From Calothrix anomala FACHB-343 (GTDB lineage: Bacteria; Cyanobacteriota; Cyanobacteriia; Cyanobacteriales; Nostocaceae), in contig NZ_JACJQG010000004.1 in NCBI RefSeq assembly GCF_014696435.1, positions 62,001 through 126,000 on the forward strand: DNA of 64,000 bases, given 5' to 3'. The number at the start of each line of letters is the position of its first letter. Within the stretch, counting starts at the first letter, position 1. The notes beneath the pieces are model-generated. The model saw nothing but the letters and a program-made list of their open reading frames with translations, was not told where the DNA came from and did no database searches. Shown here piece after piece: positions 1-14,200 of the stretch. The position numbers and the translations under genes were made by a program.

Positions 1-1913
1 AAGCCACAAATCCTGACTACTACGCACAACATCTGCGTTCTACAGTGCTGTTTGCTCAAGGTATCGATAAATTATTAGCAACACCGGAGCAAGTCTTATT
101 AGAAGTAGGGCCAGGACATACACTCACGACATTAGCTAAAAGACATCCAGATAAAGCTGCAACACATACAATTTTAAATTCGGTACGCCATCCCCAAGAT
201 CAGCAATCGGATGTAGCTGTATTATTTACAACATTAGGTCAACTTTGGCTGGCTGGTGTAAAGATAGATTGGTTGGGATTTTATAGTCAAGATGAATATT
301 ATCGAATTCCCTTACCAACTTATCCCTTTGAACGTCAACGTTATTGGATTGAACCACCACAAAAAACGGCTTGGGGACAGTTGCAAACTGTACCAACAAC
401 AGCAAAATTGTGGACATCGCTGATAAAAGCAGGTGAAAAACAAGCCAATGCTAAAGATGTAAAACTCAATGAGGTGACATATCAAGAAAATAAACAGTGC
501 TTAGATAGTTTATGTACAGCCTATATTAATATAGCTTTCCAGCAATTAGAGGCTTTTAGTAGTAGCAGTGAAAAGTATTCTGGAGAAGATTTGATAGCAA
601 AATGTCAAATTGTACCCCGCTATCACCAATTGTTTTCTAGATGGTTACAAATATTAGTAGAGCAAGGTCAAATACAGCAACAGCAAGGCTTATTTACTAA
701 ATTTGTACCATGTTCGCCAAATTTTATTGATGAACATTTAGCAGCAGTTAGAGAAAAATTTGCTGCTACAACTCCTATAGATTTAGATTTAGTCCAACGC
801 TGTGGTGAAAATTTAGCTGCTGTTGTTGTTGGTAAACAAGAACCATTAGAATTTTTCGATGAGTTGGTTTATCAAGATAAGCAAAACGGTTCGCATTTAG
901 AATCACCTTTGGTTGCTTATTACAACTCTATTTTGCGTTCTAGTTTGGCACAAATGGTTAAGTTATTACCGCCATCAGTTCACCTAAGAGTTCTAGAAAT
1001 TGGCGGAGGAACTGGTATGTCTACCCAAGCGATATTACCTGTTTTAGCCGCGCAACAAACCAGCTATACTTTTACAGATATTGGTAGCGGTTTCTTAACT
1101 CAAGCGCAACAGAAGTTTCAAGAATATCCATTTATTGACTACCAATTACTCGACATAGATAAGTCGCCTACTGAGCAAGGTTTTGAAAAGTATAGTTTTG
1201 ATGTAGTCATAGCTTCTAATGTGTTACACGCAACTCAAAACATTGATAAAACCCTCCATCATGTGCGCTCTTTATTAGCTCCTGGTGGCTTTCTTTTACT
1301 CTGGGAAGTAACTCAGCCAAAAATCGATTTTGATATGAGTTGGGGTTTATTGCTAAAACCTTTAGATGATATAAGACGCAGCCCAGGTCAGCCTTTTATT
1401 ACTCAAGAACAATGGTTTGAAGCATTACAAGCGCAAGGTTTTGTTGAAGTTGCTGCTTTTCCTCAAAGTGAAGCTTTCGACCATCAGATAATTATGGCTC
1501 AAGCTTCTGTGCAAACAGCATTTAGTAACAACTTTGAGAGAAAAGAGACTGAGCAAAAATCACAGAGTTTTTTACAGCCGCAAGCCAGGTTATCTACAAT
1601 CTACGCCAGACCTGATTTGTCAAACTCATATATAGCTCCCAGGAATGATATTGAAGATAAAATTGCGGAGATTTGGCAAGAGTTATTAGGACTGAAACAG
1701 GTGGGAGTGAATGATAATTTCTTTGAATTAGGAGGAGATTCATTAATAGCAGTTCAAGTGATGTCTCGATTGCGGAATGCTTTTGATATCCAATTATCTG
1801 TGGCAAATTTGTTTGAGTCTCCCACAATAGCTGAAATAGCATTGAGGCTGGAGGAGCAAATAAAATTAGATACTGATTCGATTGCAATTGAGAGAGAAGA
1901 AATTGCAATTTAA
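1..1913 (+). CDS. Type I polyketide synthase, C-terminal part (AT end, C-methyltransferase, ACP); gene starts before the window
   Basis: The frame is open from base 3, so this is the 3' end of a longer gene. The first ~100 residues match the end of an acyltransferase domain and its post-AT linker (PTYPFERQRYWIE). An SAM-dependent methyltransferase follows; motif I LEIGGGTG is near base 995 and HHVRSLLAPGGFLLLWE near 1258. Its place between AT and ACP is typical of a C-methyltransferase acting on the alpha carbon. No ketoreductase or dehydratase is visible between linker and ACP, so a 2-methyl-3-keto unit is inferred unless reduction occurs elsewhere. The ACP carries FFELGGDSL (Ser near base 1740) for phosphopantetheine. 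The acidic C-terminal tail could dock onto the TubC-like N-terminus of the next protein. Domain calls are firm; the product is inferred. Confidence 0.9.
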   Translation, partial: ATNPDYYAQHLRSTVLFAQGIDKLLATPEQVLLEVGPGHTLTTLAKRHPDKAATHTILNSVRHPQDQQSDVAVLFTTLGQLWLAGVKIDWLGFYSQDEYYRIPLPTYPFERQRYWIEPPQKTAWGQLQTVPTTAKLWTSLIKAGEKQANAKDVKLNEVTYQENKQCLDSLCTAYINIAFQQLEAFSSSSEKYSGEDLIAKCQIVPRYHQLFSRWLQILVEQGQIQQQQGLFTKFVPCSPNFIDEHLAAVREKFAATTPIDLDLVQRCGENLAAVVVGKQEPLEFFDELVYQDKQNGSHLESPLVAYYNSILRSSLAQMVKLLPPSVHLRVLEIGGGTGMSTQAILPVLAAQQTSYTFTDIGSGFLTQAQQKFQEYPFIDYQLLDIDKSPTEQGFEKYSFDVVIASNVLHATQNIDKTLHHVRSLLAPGGFLLLWEVTQPKIDFDMSWGLLLKPLDDIRRSPGQPFITQEQWFEALQAQGFVEVAAFPQSEAFDHQIIMAQASVQTAFSNNFERKETEQKSQSFLQPQARLSTIYARPDLSNSYIAPRNDIEDKIAEIWQELLGLKQVGVNDNFFELGGDSLIAVQVMSRLRNAFDIQLSVANLFESPTIAEIALRLEEQIKLDTDSIAIEREEIAI

Positions 1914-2270
1914 AGGTTGAAATTGCCTAAAATTTGGGGCGGGCAAGATGCCCACCCCACAAGATGAATGATTTACAGCAATATTTGATAAGTTTTGAAC
2001 ACAAAATTATTATGACGAACCGCGAAGTTCACATAGACGCATTAGCGGCTTCCCGCAGGGTAGGACACAAAGAAGAAAATAAGAAAGAACACAGGAAATA
2101 TTTTTATGAACAGTTTAAGTCTACTTTCTTTATTGAAATTATTAGGACTTATGCAATAACTCTCTAAAACATTCTTTGCTTCGTGTTCTTTGTGTCTTCG
2201 TGGTTAGTTTTTAATTACTGAATGACTTTGTAAGTCAGAAGTTAGGTGAATAGTTGGAGGTAATGTTTCT
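1914..2270. other. PKS-NRPS intergenic gap filled with dispersed repeats
   Basis: This gap of about 357 bases holds a GC-rich palindrome (1936-1958, GGGGCGGGCA / TGCCCACCCC) and a short dispersed repeat containing GCGGCTTCCCGCAGGGTAG around 2048-2070; a close relative lies at 43648-43676. The rest resembles the 'tctttgtgtcttcgtgg' type of cyanobacterial filler. A 77-codon frame crosses it but has no protein-like features. A clear GGAGG at 2256-2260 serves the NRPS start. Confidence 0.6.
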
Positions 2271-5200
2271 GTGAATATTGAGCAATTGGTAGCCGACCTA
2301 AATAAGCAAGGTGTAAAGTTGTGGGTGGATGGTGAGCAGTTGCGTGTTAATGCTCCCAAGGGAGTTTTGACAGCAGAAACTCGTGATTTATTGGCTAAAA
2401 ATAAAGCAGAACTTATTTCATTACTACACAAGAATAATGAGATTAGTAATCACACACAGTCACCTTTAATTAAATGCGATCGCACTCAAAACTTACCCCT
2501 ATCTTTTGCTCAAGAAAGACTCTGGTTATTAAACCAATTAGAACCAGATAACCCCTTCTACAACGAACAAATAGCTCTACAACTTCACGGTCAGTTAAAT
2601 ATTACTGCACTAGAGCAAAGCCTCAACCAAATTATCGCTCGCCACGAAGCTTTACGTACCAACTTCCGCACCATCAACGATCAGCCAGTTCAGGTAATTG
2701 CTGACAAATTAAATTTAAGTATATTAGTATTAGATTTAACGAATTTACCTGCGAGTGAAAGAGCGATCGCTACTCAGCAATTAGCGATCGCAGAAACTAC
2801 CAAACCCTTTGACCTCGCTAATTCTCCTTTAATCCGAGTTTCTGTGCTGAAGCTCACGGATACAGAAAATATATTGTTAATTACAATACACCACATTATT
2901 ATTGATGGTTGGTCAATGGACTTGCTAATGCGAGAGTTAGCAACCATTTACTCAGCTATCTGTAATAATTCGTCTCCAGAGTTACCTGAGCTACCAATTC
3001 AATACGCTGATTTTGCGGTTTGGCAACGAAAATGGTTGCAAACAGAGGCTATGCAAAAACAGCTAAACTACTGGCAGCAACTACTTCAAAACGCTCCTAC
3101 CTTATTAGAATTACCCACAGACAGACCTAGACCTGCGATTCAAACTTTCCAAGGCGCACTGAAATATGTACACCTTCCCCAGGATTTGAGCCAAGCTCTA
3201 GTTAATTTCAGCAGACAACAGGGAGCTACTTTATACATGACCCTGTTTACAGCGTTTGTAACCTTACTTTATCGCTATACAGGCTCAGATGATATTGTAG
3301 TGGGTACGCCCATTGCCAACCGCGATCGCATAGAAATTGAAAGGTTAATTGGTTATTTTGCCAATACTTTAGTCCTACGCACCGATTTATCAGATAATCC
3401 TACTTTTAAAAAGTTACTGAATCGAGTGCGCCAGCAGACACTAGAAGCTTACGCTCATCCAGACTTACCTTTTGAGGAGTTGGTTAAGGTTTTGCAGCCA
3501 CAGCGCGACCTCAGCTATACACCACTGTTTCAGGTAATGTTTGTTCTTCAGAATGGGGTCACATCGCCAGCAGAATTAACTGGTTTAACTGTCAGTCCCT
3601 TAGCTACAGGTCGGACAACCGCCAAGTTTGATTTAACTTTATTAATGCAGAACACTAGCCAAGGACTAGTGGCTGTTTGGCAATACAACACTGATTTGTT
3701 TGATGCAGCCACTATCGAGCGGATGGCTGGTCATTTGCAAACCTTGCTGGAAGGGATGATTACTAACCCACAGCAGCAAATTTCCCAATTACCTCTGCTG
3801 ACGGAACCAGAAAAACAAAAGTTACTCGTTGAGTGGAACAATACTCAAACTGACTATGCCACAGATAAGTGTATCCATCAGTTATTTGAGGAACAGGTTC
3901 AGCGTACACCTGATGCAGTTGCGGTAGAGTTTGGCAATCAAAAACTCACCTACCATGAATTGAACTGTCGCGCTAATCAGTTAGCTCATTACTTGCGTTC
4001 ATTGGGCGTGAAACCTGATGTTTTAGTTGGGTTATGTGTCGAACGTTCTTTAGAAATGGTCGTAGGACTATTGGGAATTCTCAAAGCGGGTGGTGCATAC
4101 TTACCACTTGACCCAGAATATCCGCCTGAACGCTTGAGTTTTATGCTCGAAGATGCTCAAGTTTCTGTATTGCTGACTCAGCAGTCACTTGTTGACAGAC
4201 TACCCCAGCATCAAGGGAAACTGGTTTGTTTAGATACTGACTGGCAGGTAATTTCACAGTTGAGCCAGGAAAATCTCATATCTAGAGTGCAAGGAAATAA
4301 TTTAGCTTATGTAATTTATACCTCTGGTTCTACAGGTAAACCCAAGGGAGTGGCGATTAATCAGCTTCCCCTTTGCAACCTGATTTTGTGGCAACTGCAA
4401 AACACTACAATTTCTCATAGAGCAAAAACACTGCAATTTGCGCCCATCAGCTTTGATGTCTCCTTTCAAGAAATCTTTTCTACTTGGTGTTCTGGAGGCA
4501 CATTGCTGTTAATTACAGAGGAATTGCGCCGTGATGCTGTGGCTTTATTAAGTTTTCTCCAAGAACAAGCTGTTGAAAGACTGTTTCTTCCCTTTGTCGC
4601 CTTACAGCAACTAGCGGAAGTAGCTGTTGATAGTGAAATATTTGCTAGTCATCTCCGAGAAGTAATTACGGCTGGGGAACAGTTGCAGATTACTCCCGCG
4701 ATTTCCCAATGGTTCAGTAAACTTGGCGATCGCACTTTGCACAATCATTATGGCCCATCGGAAAGCCATGTAGTTACTACTTTTACACTTACTAATCCCG
4801 TAGAAACTTGGCCGTTGCTTCCTCCGATTGGCAAGCCAATTGCTAATACAGAAATTTATATATTAGATAAATATTTACAGCCTGTACCCGTTGGTGTACC
4901 AGGAGAGTTGTACATCGGTGGTTTATGTTTGGCTAGAGGCTACCTTAACCGTCCAGAGTTGACGCAGGATAGATTTATTCTGAATCCGTTCCAAAGAAGC
5001 AGAGGAGCAGAGGAGCAGAGGAGCAGAGGAGAGATTTTTTATTATGAACGTCTATATAAAACTGGGGATTTAGCTCGTTATTTGCCAGATGGAAATATTG
5101 AATACTTAGGACGCATCGATAATCAAGTAAAAATACGTGGGTTTCGTATTGAGTTGGGTGAAATCGAAGCTGCACTTAGCCAACATAGTGATATACAAGC

Positions 5201-8200
5201 TTGTTGCGTGATTCCCCGTGAAGATACACCTGGCGATAAACGTTTAGTTGCTTATGCGATCGCAAATCAAAACTCTACACCTACAATTAGTGAATTACGA
5301 CAATACTTAAAAGCAAAACTCCCAGAATACATGACACCCAGTGCTTTTGTATTTCTGGATTCTCTACCACTTACGCCAAGTGGTAAAGTAAACCGTCGTG
5401 TTTTACCTGCACCAGATTCTTACATCGCCAGCACAGACAACTATATTGCACCGCGCAACCCTATCGAGGAACTATTAGTACAAATTTGGTCGCAAGTCCT
5501 CAAAGTAGCTCAAGTCAGCATTACTGATAACTTTTTTGAATTAGGTGGACACTCCCTATTAGGAACGCAATTAGTTTCACGCATCCGCAACATTTTCAAA
5601 GTAGAGCTACCATTGCGTGAGTTATTTGCTACTGCAACATTAGCAGAATTAGCCCAAGTAATTGATAAGTTACAGCAACAAAAAATAGAACTTTCTGCAC
5701 CGCCAATTTTACCAAGGGCAAACAATGCAGAGTTACCACTGTCATTTGCTCAACAGCGTTTGTGGTTTTTAGACCAATTAGAGCCGAATAGTGCTTTATA
5801 CAATATTCCTGTTGCTTTGCGTCTGGTAGGGAATCTCAATCAAGCAGCTTTAGAACAAAGCTTAATTGAAATAATTCATCGCCATGAAGCTTTACGTACT
5901 AATTTCATTACAGTTGATGGACAGCCAACACAAATAATTAGGGAACAGGGAACAGGGAACAGGGAACAGAGAATAATATCAATAGTTGATTTCAAGGCTT
6001 TATCTGCAACCCAACAAGAAATAGCGACGCAGCAATTAGCGCAACAACAAGCGATTGAACCATTTGACCTAGCAACTGAAGCGTTAATTAGAGCCACATT
6101 AGTAGTGCTGAATGATACAGAACACATTTTGTTAGTTTGTATGCACCATGTTGTCTCTGATGGCTGGTCAATGGGTGTATTTATCCAAGAACTAGCAGCA
6201 CTGTACAACGCTTATTCTCAAGGTCAGCAGTCACCATTAGCACTACTTTCAATTCAGTACGCAGATTTTGCGATTTGGCAAAGAAACTGGTTGCAAGGGG
6301 ATGTACTGCAAAGTCAACTCTCTTATTGGGAACAGCAATTAGCAAATGCACCCGCTTTATTAGCGTTACCTACAGATAGACCAAGACCTGCGATACAGAC
6401 ATTTACAGGCTCATATCAACAGTTCGCGCTGTCAGTTGAATTAACTGATAAATTGGTCAAACTCAGCCAAGAGCAAGGCTGTACTCTGTTTATGACGCTG
6501 TTGGCAGCCTATGATACCTTGCTTTATCGCTATACAGGACAGTCAGATATTTTGGTGGGGACACCAATTGCAAACCGCGATCGCTCTGAGATAGAAGGGT
6601 TAATTGGCTTTTTTGTCAATACCTTAGTTATGCGGAGCAATTTAGCAGGTAATCCCAGCTTTAGCGAATTGCTAAATCGCGTGCGAGAAATGGCAATGGA
6701 TGCTTATGCTCATCAGAATTTGCCATTTGAAATGCTGGTGGATGCTTTGCAACCAGAACGGGATCTTAGCTATACACCACTGTTCCAAGTGATGTTTGCA
6801 CTTCAGAATGCGCCGATGTCTCAAATAGAGTTGGCTGGGTTGACTGTTACTCCGTTGACCGCAGAAAGTTCAACAGCGAAATTTGATTTGAGTTTATCAA
6901 TGCAGAATACTGCTGATGGACTGGTGGGTGTATGGGAGTATAGCACCGATTTATTTGATGCCAGCACTATTGAGCGGATGGTTGGGCATTTTGTCACCTT
7001 ATTGGAAAGTATTGTTGCTAATCCAGAACAGAAGATTGCACAATTACCACTGCTGACACAAACTGAGCAACATCAATTATTAGTTGAATGGAACAATACC
7101 CAAGCAGATTATCCATTAGATAATTGCATCCATCAGTTGTTTGAGGCGCAAGTTGAGCGCACACCCGATGCTGTGGCTGTGGTGTTTGAAAATCAAAAAC
7201 TGACTTACCATCAATTGAATTGTCGCGCTAATCAGTTGGCTGACTACTTACGCTCATTGGGCGTAAAACCAGATACGCTGGTGGGTATTTGTGTAGAACG
7301 CTCATTAGAAATGGTCATAGGGCTTTTGAGCATTCTCAAAGCAGGTGGAGCATACCTACCACTTGACCCAGATTATCCTCAAGAGCGTTTGAGCTTTATG
7401 CTTCAAGATGCTCAAGTTTCTGTGTTGTTGACTCAGCAGCATCTGAGCGAGACTTTACCTAAGCATCAAGCAAAACTTGTATGTTTAGATACTGACTGGC
7501 ACTTAATCGCTGAGTATAGCCAGGAAAATGCCATCACCGATGTACAAGCTAGTCAATTACGGGAAAATCCCACAACCGAGCATGAAAATCCGTCTTTCCA
7601 TGCCCCATGCCCAATGCCCCATGCCCATTCTCAAGCTAATAACTTGGCTTATGTAATTTATACTTCTGGTTCTACAGGTCAGCCTAAAGGGGTGATGCTT
7701 ACTCACCGCAACCTTTGCAACCATATGTTATGGATGCAAGAAACTTTCCCGCTAAGTGAAACAGACAAGGTTTTACAAAAAACTCCCTTTAGCTTTGATG
7801 CTTCTGTTTGGGAATTTTACGCCCCCTTGTTAGTTGGCGGACAGTTGCTATTAGCTCAACCTGGCGGTCATGCTGATGCTGCTTATCTATTAAATGTAAT
7901 TGCTCAACAGCAAGTTACCACTGTTCAATTTGTCCCATCTTTATTACGAATCCTCTTAGAACAGGGCGGAATTGAAAGTTGTGATTCTCTCAAGCAAGTA
8001 TTTTGTGGTGGTGAAGTTTTACCAGTTGCTTTGCAAGAGGGTTTGTTAAGCAAGCTGGATGTGAATTTATACAATCTCTACGGGCCGACAGAAGCTTGTA
8101 TTGACTCAACTTACTGGACTTGTCAGCGTGGTAGTGAGAGACAAGTTGTACCTATTGGTCGCGCGATCGCCAACGCGCAGGTTTATATTTTAGATGAATA

Positions 8201-11200
8201 TCTGCAACCCGTACCAATTGGCGTACCTGGTGAATTGCACATTGGCGGTGCTGGGTTGGCGCGAGGTTATCTTAATCGTCCAGAGTTGACACAAGAAAAA
8301 TTCATCCCTAATCCGTTTGCGCAAGCAGGAGGGAGCAAATTATATAAAACGGGGGATTTAGCGCGTTATTTACCAGATGGCACAATTGAATACCTGGGAC
8401 GCATCGATAATCAGGTCAAAATTCGGGGTTTCCGCATTGAGTTGGGAGAAATTGAAGAATTACTCAATCAACATGAGGATGTACAAGCTGCTTGTGTTAT
8501 TGCTCGTGAAGATAACCCAGGTGAGAAACGCTTGGTTGCTTACGTGGTAGGAAATCCACAGCATCCACCAACAATTATTCAGTTGCGATCGCTCCTCTCT
8601 AGTCAATTGCCACAATACATGATTCCTCATGCTTTTGTGTTGCTAGAATCTTTACCTTTGACTCCCAATGCTAAGGTTGATCGCCGCGCTTTACCAGCAC
8701 CAGACACCCGTGAGGGATTGGAAATCAGTTTTGTTGCTCCACGCAACCAAATTGAGGAAACATTAGCGCAGATTTGGGCAGAAGTTCTGAGAGTCGCGCA
8801 AGTCGGTATTCATGATAACTTCTTTGAACTCGGTGGAGACTCTATTCTCAGTATCCAAATTCTGGCGAAAGCCAAGCAAGCGGGATTGCAATTAACCCTC
8901 AAGCAACTGTTTGGTAATCAAACGATCGCACAATTGGCAGCAGTCGCAGGTACAATTAAAGCGATCGCGGCAGAACAAGGTTTAGTTACAGGAACATTAC
9001 CGCTAACACCAATTCAACACTGGTTTTTTGAGCAAAATTTCTCAAATCCCCATCACTTTAATCAAACGTTTTTGCTCTCCGTTCCCTCTGACACCCAGCC
9101 AGAGTTATTAAAGCAAGCATTACAGCAATTACTCGGACATCACGATGCGTTGCGCTTACGATTTACACCGTCTGACTCGACTTGGCAACAAATTCACTCC
9201 CAACCTCATAATATTGCTTTCTCGAAAGTAGACTTATCTACGCTTTCTGAAAGCGAGCAACAAGCAGCTATGGAAGCTCAAGCCAATTCCTTACAGGCGA
9301 GTTTGCATCTGTCAGAAAATCTAGTGCAAGTTGGCTTTTTCAATTTAGGTATTGACAAAAGAGCGCGATTACTCATAGCTATCCACCACTTAGTAGTTGA
9401 TGGTGTTTCTTGGCGGATTTTATTAGAGGATTTGCAAACAGCTTACCAGCAACTTGCTCAAGGTAAAGCAGTTACGCTTCCTGCTAAAACCACTTCTTTC
9501 AAAGATTGGTCTAACAAATTAACTCAATATGCACAGTCAGAAACTCTCAAATCTGAGGTAGCTTATTGGCTGAACGAATCTCGCGCCGCAGTTCCTTCGA
9601 TACCAGCTGATTTTACACAAGGAGCGAACACAGTTGCATCTGCTGATACAGTCTTAGTCTCGTTAACTGAGGAAGAAACTCGCGCTTTACTCCAAGATGT
9701 GCCGAAAGCTTACAATACTCAGATTAACGATGTGCTATTAACAGCTTTAGCGTTAGTTTTGAGCAGATGGACGAATTTTAACTCTGTACTGTTCAATTTA
9801 GAAGGTCATGGGCGGGAAGATATTATTGATGGTGTAGATTTATCGCGTACTGTCGGATGGTTTACAACCATTTTCCCTGTACTTTTGGAACTGGGAGTAA
9901 CAGGAAATCTCGCAGATGCTTTAAAATCTGTGAAGGAACAACTGCGGGCTATACCCAATAAAGGAATTGGCTATGGTTTATTGCTTTATTTGAGCCAAGA
10001 TGCAGAAATTTCTGCTCAATTACAGGCGTTACCACCAGCGCAAATCAGCTTCAATTATTTAGGACAATTCGATCAACTCCTGAATACATCCGCTTGGATA
10101 CAACCAGCTAGTGAGTCTGCGGGATACAACCAAAGTTTGCAAAGCGATCGCGCTCATCTTCTGGACATCAACAGCATTATTATTGAAGAACGGCTGCAAA
10201 TAAATTGGACTTATAGCAAAAATGTCCATTATCACCAGACAATTGAGAATTTAGCACAAGAATTCATCAACACATTACAGCAGCTAATTGCTCATTGTGT
10301 AGCATCAGAAAATGGTGGCTATACGCCTTCAGATTTTCCGTTAATTAAGCTCAATCAACAAGAATTAGACAGACTTTTAGGCAGCTTACAATCTAGCTGG
10401 CGAAATATTGAGGATATTTATCCGCTTTCTCCAATGCAACAGGGTATGCTGTTTGAAAGTTTATATGCTCCAGATTCAGGAGTATATTTTGAACAGTTAA
10501 ATTGCTCTTTATCAGGAAATTTAGATGTAATCGCCTTTGAAAAAGCTTGGCAGCAAGTAGTAGCAAAACATTCAATTTTCCGAACTGCTTTTGTGTGGGA
10601 GAATGAGCAACAGCCACTGCAAGTAGTGTATCGCCAGGTAAAAGTTAGTGTAGAAATTCATGATTGGCAAGAGTTATCTACACAACAGCAGCAACAGCAA
10701 TTAGAAAATTTCTTGCAGTCACAGCAACAACAAGGCTTGTCATTATCTCAAGCACCTTTAATGCGCCTGAATTTGATTCAGTTGGGAACTGATAAATATC
10801 AATTTATTTGGAATTCTCATCATATATTGCTCGATGGCTGGTCATTACCTTTAGTTTTCCAAGATTTGTTACAGTTTTATCAAGCAATTTCTCAGGGTGA
10901 AAGTTTACCTGAGCAATCAACTAGAAGCTACCGCCACTACATTGCTTGGCTACAGCAACAAGACTTAACTTTAGCTGAAGAATTTTGGCGAGAAAAACTT
11001 AAAGGTTTTACCGCACCCACACCTTTGACTGTAGATAAACCATTATCAAACCGCAAGCAACAAAAATCTAGCTACAGCGAACAGCAAATTCAACTAACAG
11101 CACAAGCAACAGCCGCCATACAGAATTTTACCAGACAGCATCAGTTGACAATGAATAATCTGGTGCAAGCTACTTGGGCAATGTTACTGTGTCGCTACAG

Positions 11201-14200
11201 TCGAGAAACAGATGTAGTTTTTGGTGCTACCGTTTCCGGTCGTCCACCGGCGCTGACTGGTGTAGAGTCAATGGTGGGATTATTTATTAATACGTTGCCA
11301 GTGCGAGTACAATTTTCTTCAGAAACTCAAGTACTGGATTTGTTGAAAGATTTACAGGCGCAGCAAGTAGAATCTGAGCAATTTTCCTATAGCTCATTGG
11401 TAGAGATTCAAGGCTGGAGTGAAGTTCCTAGAGGAAGGTCTTTATTTGAGAGTATAGTTGTCTTCGAGAATTATCCTGTTGATGCTGCATCTGCGACGCA
11501 ATCAGAAAATCACGGTTTCTCTATAGATAATATTCACGCTGTTGAACAAACTAATTATCCTTTGACTGTAGTTGCTATCCCTCGCGAGCAATTCCTGGTA
11601 AAAATTAGTTATGACAATAACCGATTTGATGATGCAACAATTACCCGGATGTTGGGACATTTCCAAACTTTGCTAGCAGGAATTGTCAGCAATCCAGAAG
11701 AAATAATTTTCCAATTACCATTGCTAACAAAACCTGAGCAACAACAGTTATTAACTCAATGGAACAACACTCAGGCGAATTATCCCTCTAACAAGTGCAT
11801 TCATCAATTATTTGAGGAGCAAGTTCAACGCACACCCGATGCTGTAGCAGTGGTTTATGAACAGCAAAAACTGACGTACCAAGAATTAAATATTCGCGCT
11901 AATCAATTAGCACATCACCTCAAAACCTTGGGTGTAGGCGAAGATACACTAGTGGGTTTGTGTGTAGAACGCTCGCTAGAAATGTTAATAGGAATATTGG
12001 GAATTCTCAAAGCTGGTGGTGCTTATGTGCCATTAGATCCAGACTATCCTGCTGACCGTTTAGCATATATGCTAAATGATTCACAAATACCAGTTTTATT
12101 AACACAAGAAAAACTACTCAACACCTTACCAGAACATCAAGCCAAAGTAGTTTCTTTAGATAAAGACTGGGAAAATATTTCTTATCAAACTAATAACAAC
12201 CCAATTACCAACTGCACAACAGAAAATCTAGCCTACGTTATTTACACATCAGGTTCAACAGGTAAACCCAAAGGTACATTAGTCAACCATGCCAACGTAG
12301 TTAGACTATTTAGCACTACAGAAGCTTGGTATCACTTCCATCAAAATGATGTGTGGACAATGTTCCATTCCTACGCCTTTGATTTCTCTGTGTGGGAAAT
12401 TTGGGGAGCATTATTATATGGTGGAAGATTGGTAATAGTTCCTTATTTAATTACTCGTTCTCCAGAATCTTTTTATGAGTTATTGTGTCAAGAAAAAGTT
12501 ACCATTCTCAATCAGACACCCTCAGCATTCCGTCAATTAATTCAAACAGAACAGTCAGGAATAACCAGCGGCAAATTAAACTTACGCCTAGTAATATTTG
12601 GCGGAGAAGCATTAGAAATTCAGAGTTTACAACCTTGGTTTGAAAGACATGGCGATCAATTACCTCAATTAGTCAATATGTACGGAATTACAGAAACCAC
12701 CGTACATGTTACCTATCGTCCCTTGAGTAAAGCTGATTTAAACTCCACAGCCAGCGTTATCGGTCGTCCCATACCCGATTTACAGGTTTACGTACTAGAT
12801 GAATATCAACAACCAGTACCGATAGGCGTTCCGGGTGAAATGTACGTTGGTGGTGCTGGAGTGACAAGAGGTTATTTAAATCGTTCCGATCTGACAGCAC
12901 AAAAATTTATTTTTAATCCCTTTAACCACAACTCAAGACTTTATAAAACAGGAGATTTAGCGCGTTATTTACCCAATGGCGAGTTAGAGTATTTAGGACG
13001 CATAGACCATCAAGTTAAAATTCGTGGTTTCCGTATTGAGTTAGGAGAAATTGAGGCGTTATTAGCAACTCATCCTGATATTTGGGAAAGCGTGGTATTG
13101 GTGCGCGAGGATGAGCCGGGGGATAAACGTTTAGTTGCTTACATAGTAACTAAAGAACAATCTCCCACCGCTACAGAACTACGCCAATACTTAAAAGCAA
13201 AGCTACCAGAATACATGGTTCCCAGTGCTTTTGTAACTCTACAATCTTTACCCCTCACCTCTAACGGTAAGATAGACCGCAAAGCTTTACCCGCACCTTT
13301 TCAAAACAGTAATTCAGAGAGATTTGTTGCACCTCGTAACCAATTAGAACTGCAACTAACGCAAATTTGGTCACAGATTTTAAAAGTTGAGGAAGTAGGA
13401 GTAAAAGATAACTTTTTTGACCTTGGCGGACATTCTCTGTTAGCTCCTTATTTAAGCACAAGAATTAAGCAACAGATTGGTAAAGAGATTTCCATAGCTA
13501 CCCTCTTCCAAAACCCAACTATTGAACAGCAAGCGACAATTTTACAGCAAGATTCAGATAGTACAAATTCCTCTTGTTTAGTCGCAATTCAACCTCATGG
13601 TTCTCAACCTCCTTTGTTTTGCTTACCCGGTGCTGGTGGAACGCCTTTCTACTTGTCCAACTTGGCGCGTTGTCTCGGACAAGAGCAGCCATTTTACAGC
13701 TTTCAAGCAAATAATCTTGCTGGAGAATTAGAAGCGATCGCGCAAGTTGAAGATATAGCCGCCAATTACATTCAAGAACTCTTAATTGTGCAACCGCAGG
13801 GGCCATATTTCTTAGCAGGACATTCTTTTGGCGGTAAAGTAGCTTTTGAAATGGCGCAGCAGTTAATTGAAAAAGGTTATGAAGTCGCTTTAGTTGCCAT
13901 TCTTGATAGTAAAGCACCCTTTGAGCAGGAAAAACTAGTAGGTCATGACTGGGATAATGCTAAATGGTTATTAGAATTTGCTCGTGCAACAGAATTAGTT
14001 TTTGCAAAAAACTTGGATATTTCTGACGAAATTATGCCATCTTTAGTTTGGGAGGAACAACTGAAATATGTTCTACAGCGTTTAAAAATAGTTGATATTC
14101 TACCTCCTGATGCGGAAATTATACAGCTAAATAACATGGTGCAAATTCTCAAAGCTAATTCTCTAGTCAACTATGTGCCACAACGATTTTATCCTACCCA

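Noticed and set aside
1934-2167. 77-codon frame between PKS and NRPS
   Set aside because: It consists of dispersed palindromes and filler repeats; no SD and no protein-like composition.
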